Source: Ornithinicoccus sp045032955
GTDB lineage: Bacteria > Actinomycetota > Actinomycetes > Actinomycetales > Dermatophilaceae
Reading direction: 5' to 3'
Length of the DNA: 64,000 nucleotides
Assembly (NCBI RefSeq): GCF_045032955.1
Contig: NZ_JBJFZU010000012.1
Span: 1-64,000, forward strand
In this document: positions 1 through 8,299 of the stretch, one piece after another
How positions within the stretch are numbered: position 1 is the first letter of the stretch
Layout of the letters: every line of letters starts with the position of its first letter
Program-made: the position numbers and the translations under genes
Notes under the pieces: generated by a model
Told to the model about the DNA's origin: nothing
The model's input: only the letters and a program-made list of their open reading frames with translations
Databases searched by the model: none

Positions 1-492
1 TGGGGAGGACCACACCCTCTCTCCGTCGACCACCGCGTGGACGCGAGCAGTCGTGTTGCTGGGACGCTCAATCACGACTCGCTCCGCGGCGGCCTGCAGG
101 CGGATCGGCAGGTCGCGCAAGGTTCCCACCGTGGCCGTCCCAGCGGTGTAGCGTGCGCCGGCCGACCACACGGGTCCACTTCGGCCGCGGTAGTCGGTTC
201 GGCCCGCAACCTCGTCGGTGCGATCTGCGACGTGCCTCGCCCATGTCGTTGCCTGCTCCATGTGCGCGGGGTCCTGGGTGACCTTCCACATCAGGCAGGC
301 AGCGCGTATGGCGAGTGAGATGTCCCAGGCGAAGTGTCCGTGCTCGTTGGAGGTGTAGGCAGGATCGTCCGCGATCTTTTCGCCCATGCGCCGCAGGCCC
401 TCTTGGCTGATAGCAAGGTAGGCCTGTCGGACATCGGCGGCCCGAGCGCTGGCTGGGCCGGGTGATTCGCAGGGAACCGCGTCGTGGTTCAT
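1..492 (-). CDS. Partial protein of unknown function at left edge
   Basis: The first 164 codons are visible; the gene runs off the left edge. The ATG at 492 follows a clear GAGAGGG ribosome site. The visible part is soluble, with no signal peptide. It is rich in Trp, Tyr and Arg, has a helical stretch WDISLAIRAACLMWK near residue 50 and the string RTDYRGRSGPVWSAG near residue 103. The helix-pair pattern recalls alpha/alpha-toroid carbohydrate enzymes such as C5-epimerases or glycoside hydrolases, but I cannot assign a family. Its place beside nucleotide-sugar genes suggests a polysaccharide role (inference). Confidence 0.55.
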   Translation of the reverse strand, partial: MNHDAVPCESPGPASARAADVRQAYLAISQEGLRRMGEKIADDPAYTSNEHGHFAWDISLAIRAACLMWKVTQDPAHMEQATTWARHVADRTDEVAGRTDYRGRSGPVWSAGARYTAGTATVGTLRDLPIRLQAAAERVVIERPSNTTARVHAVVDGERVWSSP

Positions 493-570
493 CGCACCCT
501 CTCGCTGGTCCTTCGTCGCGGCACGGTTCGTGCGACCAGTGGGGGCAGCGTAACCCGAGCCTGTCTTAAG

Positions 571-592
571 GGGCACCTAGTTTCGGGTGCCT
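571..592 (-). terminator. Possible weak hairpin terminator after the epimerase gene
   Basis: GGCACC and GGTGCC can pair around a 7-8 nt loop, 53 nt past the epimerase stop codon. On the minus strand the stem is followed by CCTTAAG rather than a true T-run, so this is a weak candidate. Confidence 0.3.
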
Positions 593-600
593 ACAGCGGC

Positions 601-624
601 GGTGGTGGTGGTGGTGGTGGTGGT
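601..624. repeat. (GGT)8 microsatellite
   Basis: Eight uninterrupted GGT units lie in the gap between the epimerase stop codon (645) and the partial gene starting at 492. The tract is non-coding on both strands in the gene model used here. It could vary in length between strains. Confidence 0.85.
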
Positions 625-644
625 GGGTGAGCGTGAGCGCTTTC

Positions 645-1730
645 CTAGACGACCATGTCGGCGCCGTCGAGTAGGGCGTCGAGGACGGCGGTGGCGGCGT
701 GGCCGTCGCCGTAGGGGGTGGCGTCGGTAGCCGTGGGGTGTGGGCGGGAGGCGGCGCAGGCGATTTGACCAGCGGTGCCGGTCCGGGGGTCGATGAGGAC
801 GTTCCAGCCCAGCTCGACGGTCTCGACCCATTCGGTCTCGCTGCGCACGGTGGTGCATGGGGTGCGGAGGGCGAAGGCCTCCTTCTGCAGGCCTCCGGAG
901 TCGGTCACCACGCCTCGAGCCGCGTCGACTGCGCCGATGAGCGCGGGGTAGGGCAGCGGGTCGCGCACAGTCAAGGCGCCGCCTTCCAGTTCCAGCGCCT
1001 GTGCCTGGGCCCGGTCTCGCAGACGCGGGTGGGCCAATAGGACGACCGGGTGGTCGATCTGCTGCAGGCCCTGGATGATTCCCGCGAGCCGTAGCGGGTC
1101 GTCGGTGTTCTCGGCTCGGTGGATCGTGGCGATGGAGAAGCTGCCCCGCTCGAGGCCGAGGTCGGCCAGCACGGCTTCGGGGTCGGTGAGTTCGGAGCGG
1201 ACCTTCATCAGCACATCCACCATGACGTCACCGACGAGCGTTGACCGGGCGGCCAAGCCCTCATTGGCCAGGTGATCCATGGCCACCTGGGTAGGGGCCA
1301 GCAGTAGGTCGGCGGCGTGATCGGTGAGGACACGGTTGTGCTCCTCAGGCATGGCTCGGTTGAAGGAGCGCAGGCCTGCTTCCAGGTGCGCGACCGGTAG
1401 GTGCAGTTTCACCGCGGAGAGTGCACCGGCCAGTGTGGAGTTGGTGTCGCCGTAGACCAGCACCCAGTCGGGTCGATGCTCAAGCAGGACCTCGTCCATC
1501 CGCGCGAGGATGGCGCCGGTCTGCGCGCCGTGGCCGGCTGAGCCGACGTCGAGGTGGACGTCGGGGTCGGGAATGTGGAGGTCGGCGAAGAAGACATCGG
1601 AAAGCATCGGGTCGTAGTGCTGGCCGGTGTGCACGATGATGTGCTCCACTCCGCGCCCCCGACATGCATCGGCCACCGGGGCCAGTTTGACGAACTGCGG
1701 ACGGGCGCCGACGACGCTGAGGATCTTCAC
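645..1730 (-). CDS. wecB: Non-hydrolysing UDP-GlcNAc 2-epimerase family (WecB/WbpI type)
   Basis: 361 aa, the usual length for the family. These cytosolic enzymes invert C2 of UDP-GlcNAc or of the 3-N-acetylated uronate derivative. Visible motifs are GARPQF near the N-terminus, HTGQHYD, VYGDTNSTLAG, HLEAGLRS, PEEHNR and TIHRAENTDD (the Asp, Glu and His of the epimerase site), and TDSGGLQKEA for UDP binding. I chose GTG at 1730 because the protein then starts MKILSVVGARPQF; an upstream in-frame extension would run into the divergent dehydrogenase gene. From memory, classical WecB reads GTRPEA here and WbpI-type enzymes read GARPQF, so the substrate may be UDP-GlcNAc3NAcA. It is divergent from the dehydrogenase at 1816. 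Confidence 0.88.
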   Translation of the reverse strand: MKILSVVGARPQFVKLAPVADACRGRGVEHIIVHTGQHYDPMLSDVFFADLHIPDPDVHLDVGSAGHGAQTGAILARMDEVLLEHRPDWVLVYGDTNSTLAGALSAVKLHLPVAHLEAGLRSFNRAMPEEHNRVLTDHAADLLLAPTQVAMDHLANEGLAARSTLVGDVMVDVLMKVRSELTDPEAVLADLGLERGSFSIATIHRAENTDDPLRLAGIIQGLQQIDHPVVLLAHPRLRDRAQAQALELEGGALTVRDPLPYPALIGAVDAARGVVTDSGGLQKEAFALRTPCTTVRSETEWVETVELGWNVLIDPRTGTAGQIACAASRPHPTATDATPYGDGHAATAVLDALLDGADMVV

Positions 1731-1815
1731 GTGTCTCAGGGTATGCGGTCCGCTTTCCGCGTTGCCAGCGCGTCCCGTTAGGGTTGCGCGAGAGGGCAAC
1801 GGTGAAAGGGCATCG
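1731..1815. promoter_or_regulatory. Divergent promoter region of the nucleotide-sugar genes
   Basis: 85 bp separate the divergent epimerase and dehydrogenase starts. On the plus strand TAGGGT at 1779-1784 is a plausible -10 box. It is followed by a short leader with ribosome site GAAAGGG (1804-1810) before ATG 1816. I see no clear minus-strand -10 box. Confidence 0.45.
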
Positions 1816-3138
1816 ATGAAAACTGCTGTGATAGCGCTGGGCAAGATCGGCTTGCCACTGGCGGTCCAGTTCGCTGATTCTGGGCACGAGGTGGTCGGCG
1901 TGGACATCAACCCGCTCCAGGTTTCGTTGATCAATCAGGCGGCGGAGCCCTTTCCCGGGGAGGCGCAGTTGGGAGAGAAGCTTGCCGAGCACGTCCCCTC
2001 GGGGAGATTGCGCGCGACCACGGACTATGCCGATGCCGTGCCGCAGGCGGATGTGGTGGTGGTCGTGGTTCCGCTCTTCGTCGACGAAGAGACATGGGAG
2101 CCGGACTTCGCCTGGATGGACAGCGCGACCCGATCTCTTGCCGAGCACCTGAGCCCGGGCACCTTGGTCTCTTATGAGACCACGCTGCCCGTAGGGACCC
2201 TCCGATCGCGCTTTGTGCCCGTGATCGAGGAGATCTCCGGGCTGAAGGAGTCGCGTGACTTCTTTGCGGTCTTCTCCCCCGAACGGGTACTGACCGGGCG
2301 CGTGTTCGAGGATCTGCGGAAGTACCCCAAGCTCATCGGGGCCATCAGCGATGCGGGGGCCGAGCGGGCTCGTGAATTCTATGAGTCGGCCCTGACCTTC
2401 GACCCGCGTCCCGACCTTCCCCGCCCCAATGGGGTGTGGGACCTCGGCTCGCCAGAAGCCTCAGAGCTCGCCAAACTGGCTGAGACGACATACCGCGACG
2501 TCAACATCGGGTTGGCGAACGAGTTCGCCCTCTTCGCTCAGGACCACGGCATCGACGTCTACAAGGTCATCGAGGCTTCCAACTCACAGCCGTACTCGCA
2601 CATCCACCAGCCCGGCATCGCCGTGGGTGGGCACTGCATCCCGGTCTACCCGCGCCTCTACCTCTCCACCCATCCTGAGGCGGACACGGTACGCACAGCC
2701 CGCAAACTGAACGCCTCGATGCCGGGCCGCCTGGTCGAGCGCGCCGTCAGCCTGCTGGGAGAGCTGACGGGCATGCGGGCGGTCGTCCTCGGCGCCTCCT
2801 ACCGCACCGGTGTCAAGGAGACTGCCTTCTCCGGCGTCTTCGCTGTGGTCGAGGAACTACGTAGGCGCGGCGCGTCGGTCGCCGTGCACGATCCGTACTA
2901 CACCGACGACGAGCTGACGGGCTTTGGCTGGGACCCCTACGCCGTCGGCGAGCCCGCGGATCTCGTGGTCATCCAGACCAACCACCCCGAGTACGCAGAG
3001 CTGACCAGTGCGAGCGTGCCCGGCGTCAAGCTGGTGGTGGACGGGCGGAACATCACCTCGTCCAAGGACTGGCCCGGGATCCCACGGATGGTTCTGGGTG
3101 ACGGCTCTGCCACCGCCTCCGAAGACGCCAGCGCATGA
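1816..3138 (+). CDS. UDP-N-acetyl-hexosamine 6-dehydrogenase (WbpA/WecC type)
   Basis: 440 aa. This NAD-dependent enzyme oxidises C6 of a UDP-N-acetylhexosamine to the uronic acid. The Rossmann loop reads ALGKIGLP, a slight departure from the usual GxGxxG. FSPERVLTGR is the SPER motif, and GGHCIPVYP carries the catalytic Cys at about residue 274, in the WecC/WbpA rather than the UDP-glucose dehydrogenase form. The ATG at 1816 follows GAAAGGG. The stop codon overlaps the next start by 4 nt (ATGA), so the gene opens a three-gene operon with an aminotransferase and a Gfo/Idh oxidoreductase. That grouping favours a WbpA-like role (UDP-GlcNAc to UDP-GlcNAcA) in a 2,3-diaminouronate pathway. Confidence 0.88.
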   Translation: MKTAVIALGKIGLPLAVQFADSGHEVVGVDINPLQVSLINQAAEPFPGEAQLGEKLAEHVPSGRLRATTDYADAVPQADVVVVVVPLFVDEETWEPDFAWMDSATRSLAEHLSPGTLVSYETTLPVGTLRSRFVPVIEEISGLKESRDFFAVFSPERVLTGRVFEDLRKYPKLIGAISDAGAERAREFYESALTFDPRPDLPRPNGVWDLGSPEASELAKLAETTYRDVNIGLANEFALFAQDHGIDVYKVIEASNSQPYSHIHQPGIAVGGHCIPVYPRLYLSTHPEADTVRTARKLNASMPGRLVERAVSLLGELTGMRAVVLGASYRTGVKETAFSGVFAVVEELRRRGASVAVHDPYYTDDELTGFGWDPYAVGEPADLVVIQTNHPEYAELTSASVPGVKLVVDGRNITSSKDWPGIPRMVLGDGSATASEDASA

Positions 3139-4283
3139 CATCACACGCACCCACTTCACCAGGAGCCTTTACCGTGCCCAGCGAACGCACCTTCATCCCC
3201 CCGGCCAAGCCGATCATCGGTCAGGACGAGCAGGACGCAGTCACCCGAGTGCTCGCTTCGGGAATGGTGGCACAAGGCCCGGAGGTAGCTGCTTTCGAGC
3301 AGGAGTTCTCGGCCGCGCTGGTCGAGGGCCGGGAGTGCGTCGCCGTCAACTCCGGCACCTCGGGTCAGCACCTCGGGATGCTCGCTCTGGGGCTGAAGCC
3401 GGGGGATGAGGTGATCGTGCCGTCGTTCACCTTCGCCGCGACGGCGAACTCGGTGGCGATCACAGGGGCCGTCCCGGTGTTCGTCGACGTGGATCCGGAG
3501 ACGTTCACACTCGACCCCGACGCCGTGCGACGGGCGATCACCGAGCGGACGGTCGGTATCCAGCCCGTGCACCTCTACGGCCACCCGGCGCCGATCGACG
3601 AGATCGTGCGAATCGCTGCCGAGCACCAACTGTGGGTGTTCGAGGACGCGGCGCAGGCACATGGAGCCACGTGGGACGGCCATCAGGTAGGCGCGTTCGG
3701 CGACGCTGCCATGTTCTCGCTCTATCCCACGAAGAACATGACGTCCGGTGAAGGCGGCATGGTCGCCTGTGCCACCGACGAGGGCGCACGGACGGTGCGG
3801 CTGCTGCGTAACCAGGGTATGGAGAAGCAGTACGCCAATGAAGTGGTCGGCCTCAACAACAGGATGACCGACATCCATGCCGCGATCGGACGGGTCCAGC
3901 TGCGGAAGCTGCCGGGGTGGACGGCTCGGCGACAGGAGCTCGCCACCTTCTTCGACGCACACCTGGCGGGCGTCGTCGTTCCCACGGTCCGCGACCGTGC
4001 GACGCACGTCTATCACCAGTACACCGTTCGCCTGGAAGGTGCGACAGCAACCGAGCGGGACGCGTTCGCAACTGCGCTGCGTGAAGAGCATCACGTGGGA
4101 TGCGGTGTCTACTACCCGACACCGGTGCACCGCCTTGCGACCTTCCAGGAGGATGTCGAGCTGCCGGTCACCGAGATGCTTGCCCGCGAGGTGCTGTCGC
4201 TACCAGTTCACCCGAGCGTCAGCGACGAGGACCGGGATCACATCGTCGCGGCCGTGAACGCTGTCGCCAAGGGCGGTGCGTGA
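3135..4283 (+). CDS. DegT/DnrJ/EryC1-type nucleotide-sugar aminotransferase (WbpE-like)
   Basis: 382 aa. This PLP-dependent enzyme puts an amino group on a keto-sugar nucleotide. SGTSGQHLGMLALG is the phosphate-binding region, VFEDAAQAHGA holds the Asp that contacts the PLP ring, and SLYPTKNMTSGEGG carries the internal-aldimine Lys at residue 200. It overlaps the dehydrogenase by ATGA and is followed after 2 nt by the oxidoreductase. With its neighbours it fits WbpE, which acts on UDP-3-keto-GlcNAcA made by the WbpB-type enzyme. Other DegT enzymes aminate C4, so the position is inferred from context. Confidence 0.87.
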   Translation: MTSHAPTSPGAFTVPSERTFIPPAKPIIGQDEQDAVTRVLASGMVAQGPEVAAFEQEFSAALVEGRECVAVNSGTSGQHLGMLALGLKPGDEVIVPSFTFAATANSVAITGAVPVFVDVDPETFTLDPDAVRRAITERTVGIQPVHLYGHPAPIDEIVRIAAEHQLWVFEDAAQAHGATWDGHQVGAFGDAAMFSLYPTKNMTSGEGGMVACATDEGARTVRLLRNQGMEKQYANEVVGLNNRMTDIHAAIGRVQLRKLPGWTARRQELATFFDAHLAGVVVPTVRDRATHVYHQYTVRLEGATATERDAFATALREEHHVGCGVYYPTPVHRLATFQEDVELPVTEMLAREVLSLPVHPSVSDEDRDHIVAAVNAVAKGGA

Positions 4284-4285
4284 TC

Positions 4286-5275
4286 ATGGCGACGAACTTG
4301 CGTGCCGGCTTGATCGGGCTGGGCATGATGGGCCGCCACCACGCCCGCAACCTGCGGGCTCTTGACGGGGTGGACCTTGTGGCGGTTGCGGACCCTGGGG
4401 GTGATCTCCACGGTGCTGCCTCGGGACTGGACGTGCTGCCTGACGCGCGATCGTTGATCGAGGCCGGCATCGACTACGCGGTCGTGGCCGTCCCCACCCA
4501 GTTCCACCGCGAGGTGGCGCTGACCTTCGCCGAGGCGGGGGTTCATTGCCTGGTGGAGAAGCCCTTGGCCTTCGACATCGATGAGGCAGAGGAGATCGCG
4601 CGGGTCTTCGAAGCCGCGAAACTGGTCGGCGCGGTCGGCTACATCGAGCGTTACAACCCTGCCCTTCAGGAGATGCGCAGCAGAATCGCCGACGGTCAGC
4701 TCGGTCAGATCTACCAGATCAGCACCCGTCGACAAGGCACGTTCCCGAACCGCATCCATGACGTAGGTGTGGTCAAGGATCTGGCCACCCACGACCTAGA
4801 CCTCACCACATGGGTCGCCCAGTCGGCCTATGCCACGGTCAGTGGCATGTCCACACGCCGTTCGGGACGTGAGGACGAGGACATGGTGTCCATCGCCGGT
4901 CGTCTGGCTGATGGCACCATCACGAACCACATGGTCAACTGGCTGTCGCCCTTCAAGGAGCGGATCACGGTGGTGACGGGGGAGAACGGGGCGCTGGTGA
5001 GCGACACCATCAAGGCGGACCTGACCTTCCACGCCAACGGACGAGCAGCGAATGTCTGGGAGACCATGGCGTCCTTCCGCGGGGTCAGCGAGGGAGACTC
5101 GGTGCGCTACGCACTGCAGCGCACCGAGCCGCTGCGCAGTGAGCACCAGGCTTTCAGGGATGCTGTTCTCGGAGATCCCTCGGGCATCGTCACGATGCGT
5201 GAAGGACTGCACACCGCACGCGTCGTAGAAGCGGTCCTGGAGTCGGAGCGCACGGGCTGCACGGTCTCCCTGTGA
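4286..5275 (+). CDS. Gfo/Idh/MocA-family sugar-nucleotide oxidoreductase (WbpB-like)
   Basis: 329 aa. The N-terminal NAD(P) fold shows GLIGLGMMGRHHARN, then EKPLA, the family's lysine motif, near residue 90; ATHDLDLT sits in the C-terminal substrate domain. In wbp-type pathways this enzyme oxidises C3 of UDP-GlcNAcA before transamination. ATG 4286 is used; an in-frame GTG at 4280 is almost as good because GGGCGG precedes both. It is the third gene of the operon, and a WbpD-type acetyltransferase, the next pathway step, is not in the window. It is convergent with the glycosyltransferase that ends at 5309. Confidence 0.85.
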   Translation: MATNLRAGLIGLGMMGRHHARNLRALDGVDLVAVADPGGDLHGAASGLDVLPDARSLIEAGIDYAVVAVPTQFHREVALTFAEAGVHCLVEKPLAFDIDEAEEIARVFEAAKLVGAVGYIERYNPALQEMRSRIADGQLGQIYQISTRRQGTFPNRIHDVGVVKDLATHDLDLTTWVAQSAYATVSGMSTRRSGREDEDMVSIAGRLADGTITNHMVNWLSPFKERITVVTGENGALVSDTIKADLTFHANGRAANVWETMASFRGVSEGDSVRYALQRTEPLRSEHQAFRDAVLGDPSGIVTMREGLHTARVVEAVLESERTGCTVSL

Positions 5276-5308
5276 CCACCTGATGTCGGATGTCGTCCTC
5301 GCGCGGCA

Positions 5309-8299
5309 TCAGCCGGGTGTGGTGAAGGCCACCGAAGCCGTCATCCGGGCGTAGACCTCTGTCAGCACACGGGCGTGAGCCGGCCAGGTGAGGGCGGACG
5401 CATGTGCGCGTGCCCGCTGTGCCACGTTCACCCGTCGCTCGGCGTCAGCCATGGTGGTCATGGCATCGGCGAGTGCCTGTGGATCGCCGGGAGGGATGAG
5501 CACCCCGCACTCGCCCTGACGCACGGTCTCTGCCAGTACCGGCAGGTCCGAGGCAATCACCGGCCTGCCCGCTCCCATGGCCTCGGCGACCTTGAGCGGC
5601 GGCACCAGCCTGGTGACGTCGAAGTCACGCCGAGGAATGGCCACCACGTCCAGGGCGTCGAGCCAGCACAGGGCCTCCTGTCGGGGAAGCCGTCCCGGCA
5701 GGTGCACCACGTCCTGCAGGCCCAGGTCGCCGACTCTGCGCTGCAGGGCAGGCCAGGCCAGGCCGTCCCCCACGATGGCCGCACGCACATCGAGTCCACG
5801 ATGGCGGGCGATCGCCACGGCTTCGACGAGGTCCTCCATGCCCTCGTAGTGGACGACGGACGTGACGGCACCCACCCATAGACCCCCGCCCGGGAGACCG
5901 AGCGAGCGCCTGGCCTCGGCGGGGTCGATGTCCCGGTCGAGCAAAGCCGGGTCGATTCCGTTGGGGACGACGGTGATGCGGTCAGCGGCCACCCCGCGGG
6001 AGGCCAGATCGGCCTTCATCATCTGGGAAAGAGTGATGACGTGGTCGGCCTGGGCTGCGAGCTCGCTCTCCCGCGCCCTCCAGGCCAGGTAGCGCTGAGA
6101 GTGCGTCGGGTCGGGGTCCCCGTGACGGGCCCGGGCGGAGGCCCACGTGCGTTCGAGCTGGCCCCGTACCTCATGCACCCACGGCAACCCGAGGGAACGT
6201 GCTGCCGCCTGCGCTGCGAGTGCGTTGGGGTAGTGGGTGGTCGAGTGCAGGTGCGTCGCGCGATGCTGCTCGGCAAGCCTGACCAGGTGCTCTGCCCAGA
6301 CGTCCACGCGTTGCGCCTCACCCGGGGGAAGTCCCCAGGGCACGCACCGGTGGTAGGAGATGTGGTCCACGGTGTCCGAACCGCCGGCCAGCACCTTCCC
6401 CACAGAGACGGGGTAGGCCGGGCGGGTCATCGCCGTCACCGCCGTCCCAGCATCGCGCTGGGCGGTCAGCAGCGCATGGGTACGCAGCGTGTAACCGGAC
6501 CGGGTATGGGGCAGGGAGTTGGTGAGCACGTGCAGCACCCGTGGTTCCACCCCCGTCTCCCACGAGCGGTGTGCCTCCGGCAGCGGCCTCGGTCCGCCTG
6601 TCAGCGCCTCGAGGTCGCCCAAGACCTTGTCGCGCAGCCGCTCGGCCACGTGGCCGTTCTGCACCAGGCGGGTGGCTTCGTCGAGGTCGCCGACCAGCCA
6701 GGCCCAGCGTGCCCGGTGCCCGTCCGGCGCGGTCGCCGCAGGGGCCGTCCCTGCGTGCACGGACAGCGTGCCGGCCAAGGATCCTTGGGCGCCCACTGCG
6801 GCCAACCGGTGTCGCGCCTCCTCGGGGCGGTCCAGGAGGAGTTCGCCCCAGACCCCCAGGACCCCGTCCGGTCGTTGGGTGGCCCAACGGCCGAGCCGTG
6901 TGCGCAACGCCGCGGGCAACCGTCGACCGGCCTGCACGGTCAGCCAGGCCGTGTCGTCACGTGCCATCGAGACGACGGTCCCGGCTGCCGCCGCCAGGTG
7001 CCGGGCCCGCTGCGTCAGGAGCCGTATACCTCGTGGCGGCGTGTCGCTGTGAGCGCCCACGACCCGTGCGAGCTGCTGCAGGTATGTGGTCGCCGTCCCC
7101 TCCTCGTGGGCATGCTCCCGCACCCAGGCGCTCATGGCGTCGCGTCGCGGTCGTGGGCCGTCTTCGGCGAGGAGGCCCCACTGGCGGGCCAGCGCGAGGT
7201 CGTCGCCGGGGGGCACGGTGAAACCGGCGCCGGTGTCCTCGATGATCTGCCGGGCTTCGCCTGCCACCACCCCGGAGACGTGGATGCCCAACGCCAGCGC
7301 CTCGTACAGCTTCGACGGCACAGCCCACGCCAGTCCCCGCCAGTCCCGCAGACTCACCAGCAGCGTGTCCGCCCACCGGTAGTGCTCGGCAAGCTCGTGC
7401 CTCGGAACCGGACCGACGAACTCGACAGGGGCGCCCAGCTCGCGTGCGAGCGACTGCACTGCAGAAAGCCGCGCCCCGGTCCCGACCACGCGTATACGCG
7501 CGTCCGTCCCGTCGGCGACGACTCTGGACAGGGCTCGCACGGCCGTCTGGAGGTCCTGCGCGCGCCCTACGGTCCCGACGTAGACGATCCGGAGGGTGTC
7601 GCGGCTCGACCTGGACCCGTGGGGGATCGGTTCCACAGCCGGTAGCGCGTGGTGAGCGTTCCGGACGGTGGCGACGTCGCGCATACCTCGGCTGCGGAGC
7701 ACCTCGGCGAAACTGGTGGTGGTGGTGACGATCAGGTCGGCCCTGGACTGGAGCACAGTGATCCCTGCGGAGGCTGCCCTCAGAGCGCTCCCGCGAAGCC
7801 GGTGGGACAGCGACGGGTCTTGTGGGTGTGCGTCCGTGGCAAGGTCCGGCCAGGCGTCGCGCATCTCCAGCACCAGCGGACGGCGGAGCAGACGGGCGAG
7901 GGCCCATCCTGCAGCCATGCTGGGCAGGGCCGGCGCGGTCGCGATGATGATGTCGGGGGCCACCTCGTGGCGCCGGCTCCAACCAGTGAGCACGCTGTGA
8001 GCAGCGGTCAACAGCTGGTCGAGCAGGGTGGAGCGGGCGGTGGCCGTGGGGGACGGTCGCCAGGTGACGCGATGCACCGTCTCCCCGTGCTCACCGTGCG
8101 CCACGCTGCCGACCCGGGTGTCGTCTCCCGTGGTGCCAGGGAGAAGACGGCCAAGGGGATAGTGCGGTGGTGGCGCCAGGACGTGGACCTCGTGCCCCCG
8201 TTCCTGGAACTCTCGGACGAGCGCGGACCAGCGCAGCTGCGGGGGCCCCACTTCCGGGGGGTAGTAGTGGGTCAGGAGCAGGATCCGCATGGGCGTCAT
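5309..8299 (-). CDS. Two glycosyltransferase (GT4-like) domains in one 996-aa protein
   Basis: The N-terminal half (about 1-410) begins MRILLLTHYYPPEVGPPQ and resembles WbuB-type GT-B transferases. A linker of about 180 residues, alanine- and arginine-rich with no recognisable domain, follows. The C-terminal half (about 590-985) is a second GT-B enzyme, with ITVVPNGID, a VIGDG-like IVGDGLAWPAL region and PPLKVAEAMGAGRPVIASD (nucleotide-sugar binding with the family Glu). Usual length for one enzyme is near 400, so this is a natural fusion likely to add two successive sugars. The ATG at 8299 overlaps the upstream stop (TGATG); a second in-frame ATG lies 9 nt on. It is the last gene of the capD-led operon. 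Confidence 0.85.
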   Translation of the reverse strand: MTPMRILLLTHYYPPEVGPPQLRWSALVREFQERGHEVHVLAPPPHYPLGRLLPGTTGDDTRVGSVAHGEHGETVHRVTWRPSPTATARSTLLDQLLTAAHSVLTGWSRRHEVAPDIIIATAPALPSMAAGWALARLLRRPLVLEMRDAWPDLATDAHPQDPSLSHRLRGSALRAASAGITVLQSRADLIVTTTTSFAEVLRSRGMRDVATVRNAHHALPAVEPIPHGSRSSRDTLRIVYVGTVGRAQDLQTAVRALSRVVADGTDARIRVVGTGARLSAVQSLARELGAPVEFVGPVPRHELAEHYRWADTLLVSLRDWRGLAWAVPSKLYEALALGIHVSGVVAGEARQIIEDTGAGFTVPPGDDLALARQWGLLAEDGPRPRRDAMSAWVREHAHEEGTATTYLQQLARVVGAHSDTPPRGIRLLTQRARHLAAAAGTVVSMARDDTAWLTVQAGRRLPAALRTRLGRWATQRPDGVLGVWGELLLDRPEEARHRLAAVGAQGSLAGTLSVHAGTAPAATAPDGHRARWAWLVGDLDEATRLVQNGHVAERLRDKVLGDLEALTGGPRPLPEAHRSWETGVEPRVLHVLTNSLPHTRSGYTLRTHALLTAQRDAGTAVTAMTRPAYPVSVGKVLAGGSDTVDHISYHRCVPWGLPPGEAQRVDVWAEHLVRLAEQHRATHLHSTTHYPNALAAQAAARSLGLPWVHEVRGQLERTWASARARHGDPDPTHSQRYLAWRARESELAAQADHVITLSQMMKADLASRGVAADRITVVPNGIDPALLDRDIDPAEARRSLGLPGGGLWVGAVTSVVHYEGMEDLVEAVAIARHRGLDVRAAIVGDGLAWPALQRRVGDLGLQDVVHLPGRLPRQEALCWLDALDVVAIPRRDFDVTRLVPPLKVAEAMGAGRPVIASDLPVLAETVRQGECGVLIPPGDPQALADAMTTMADAERRVNVAQRARAHASALTWPAHARVLTEVYARMTASVAFTTPG

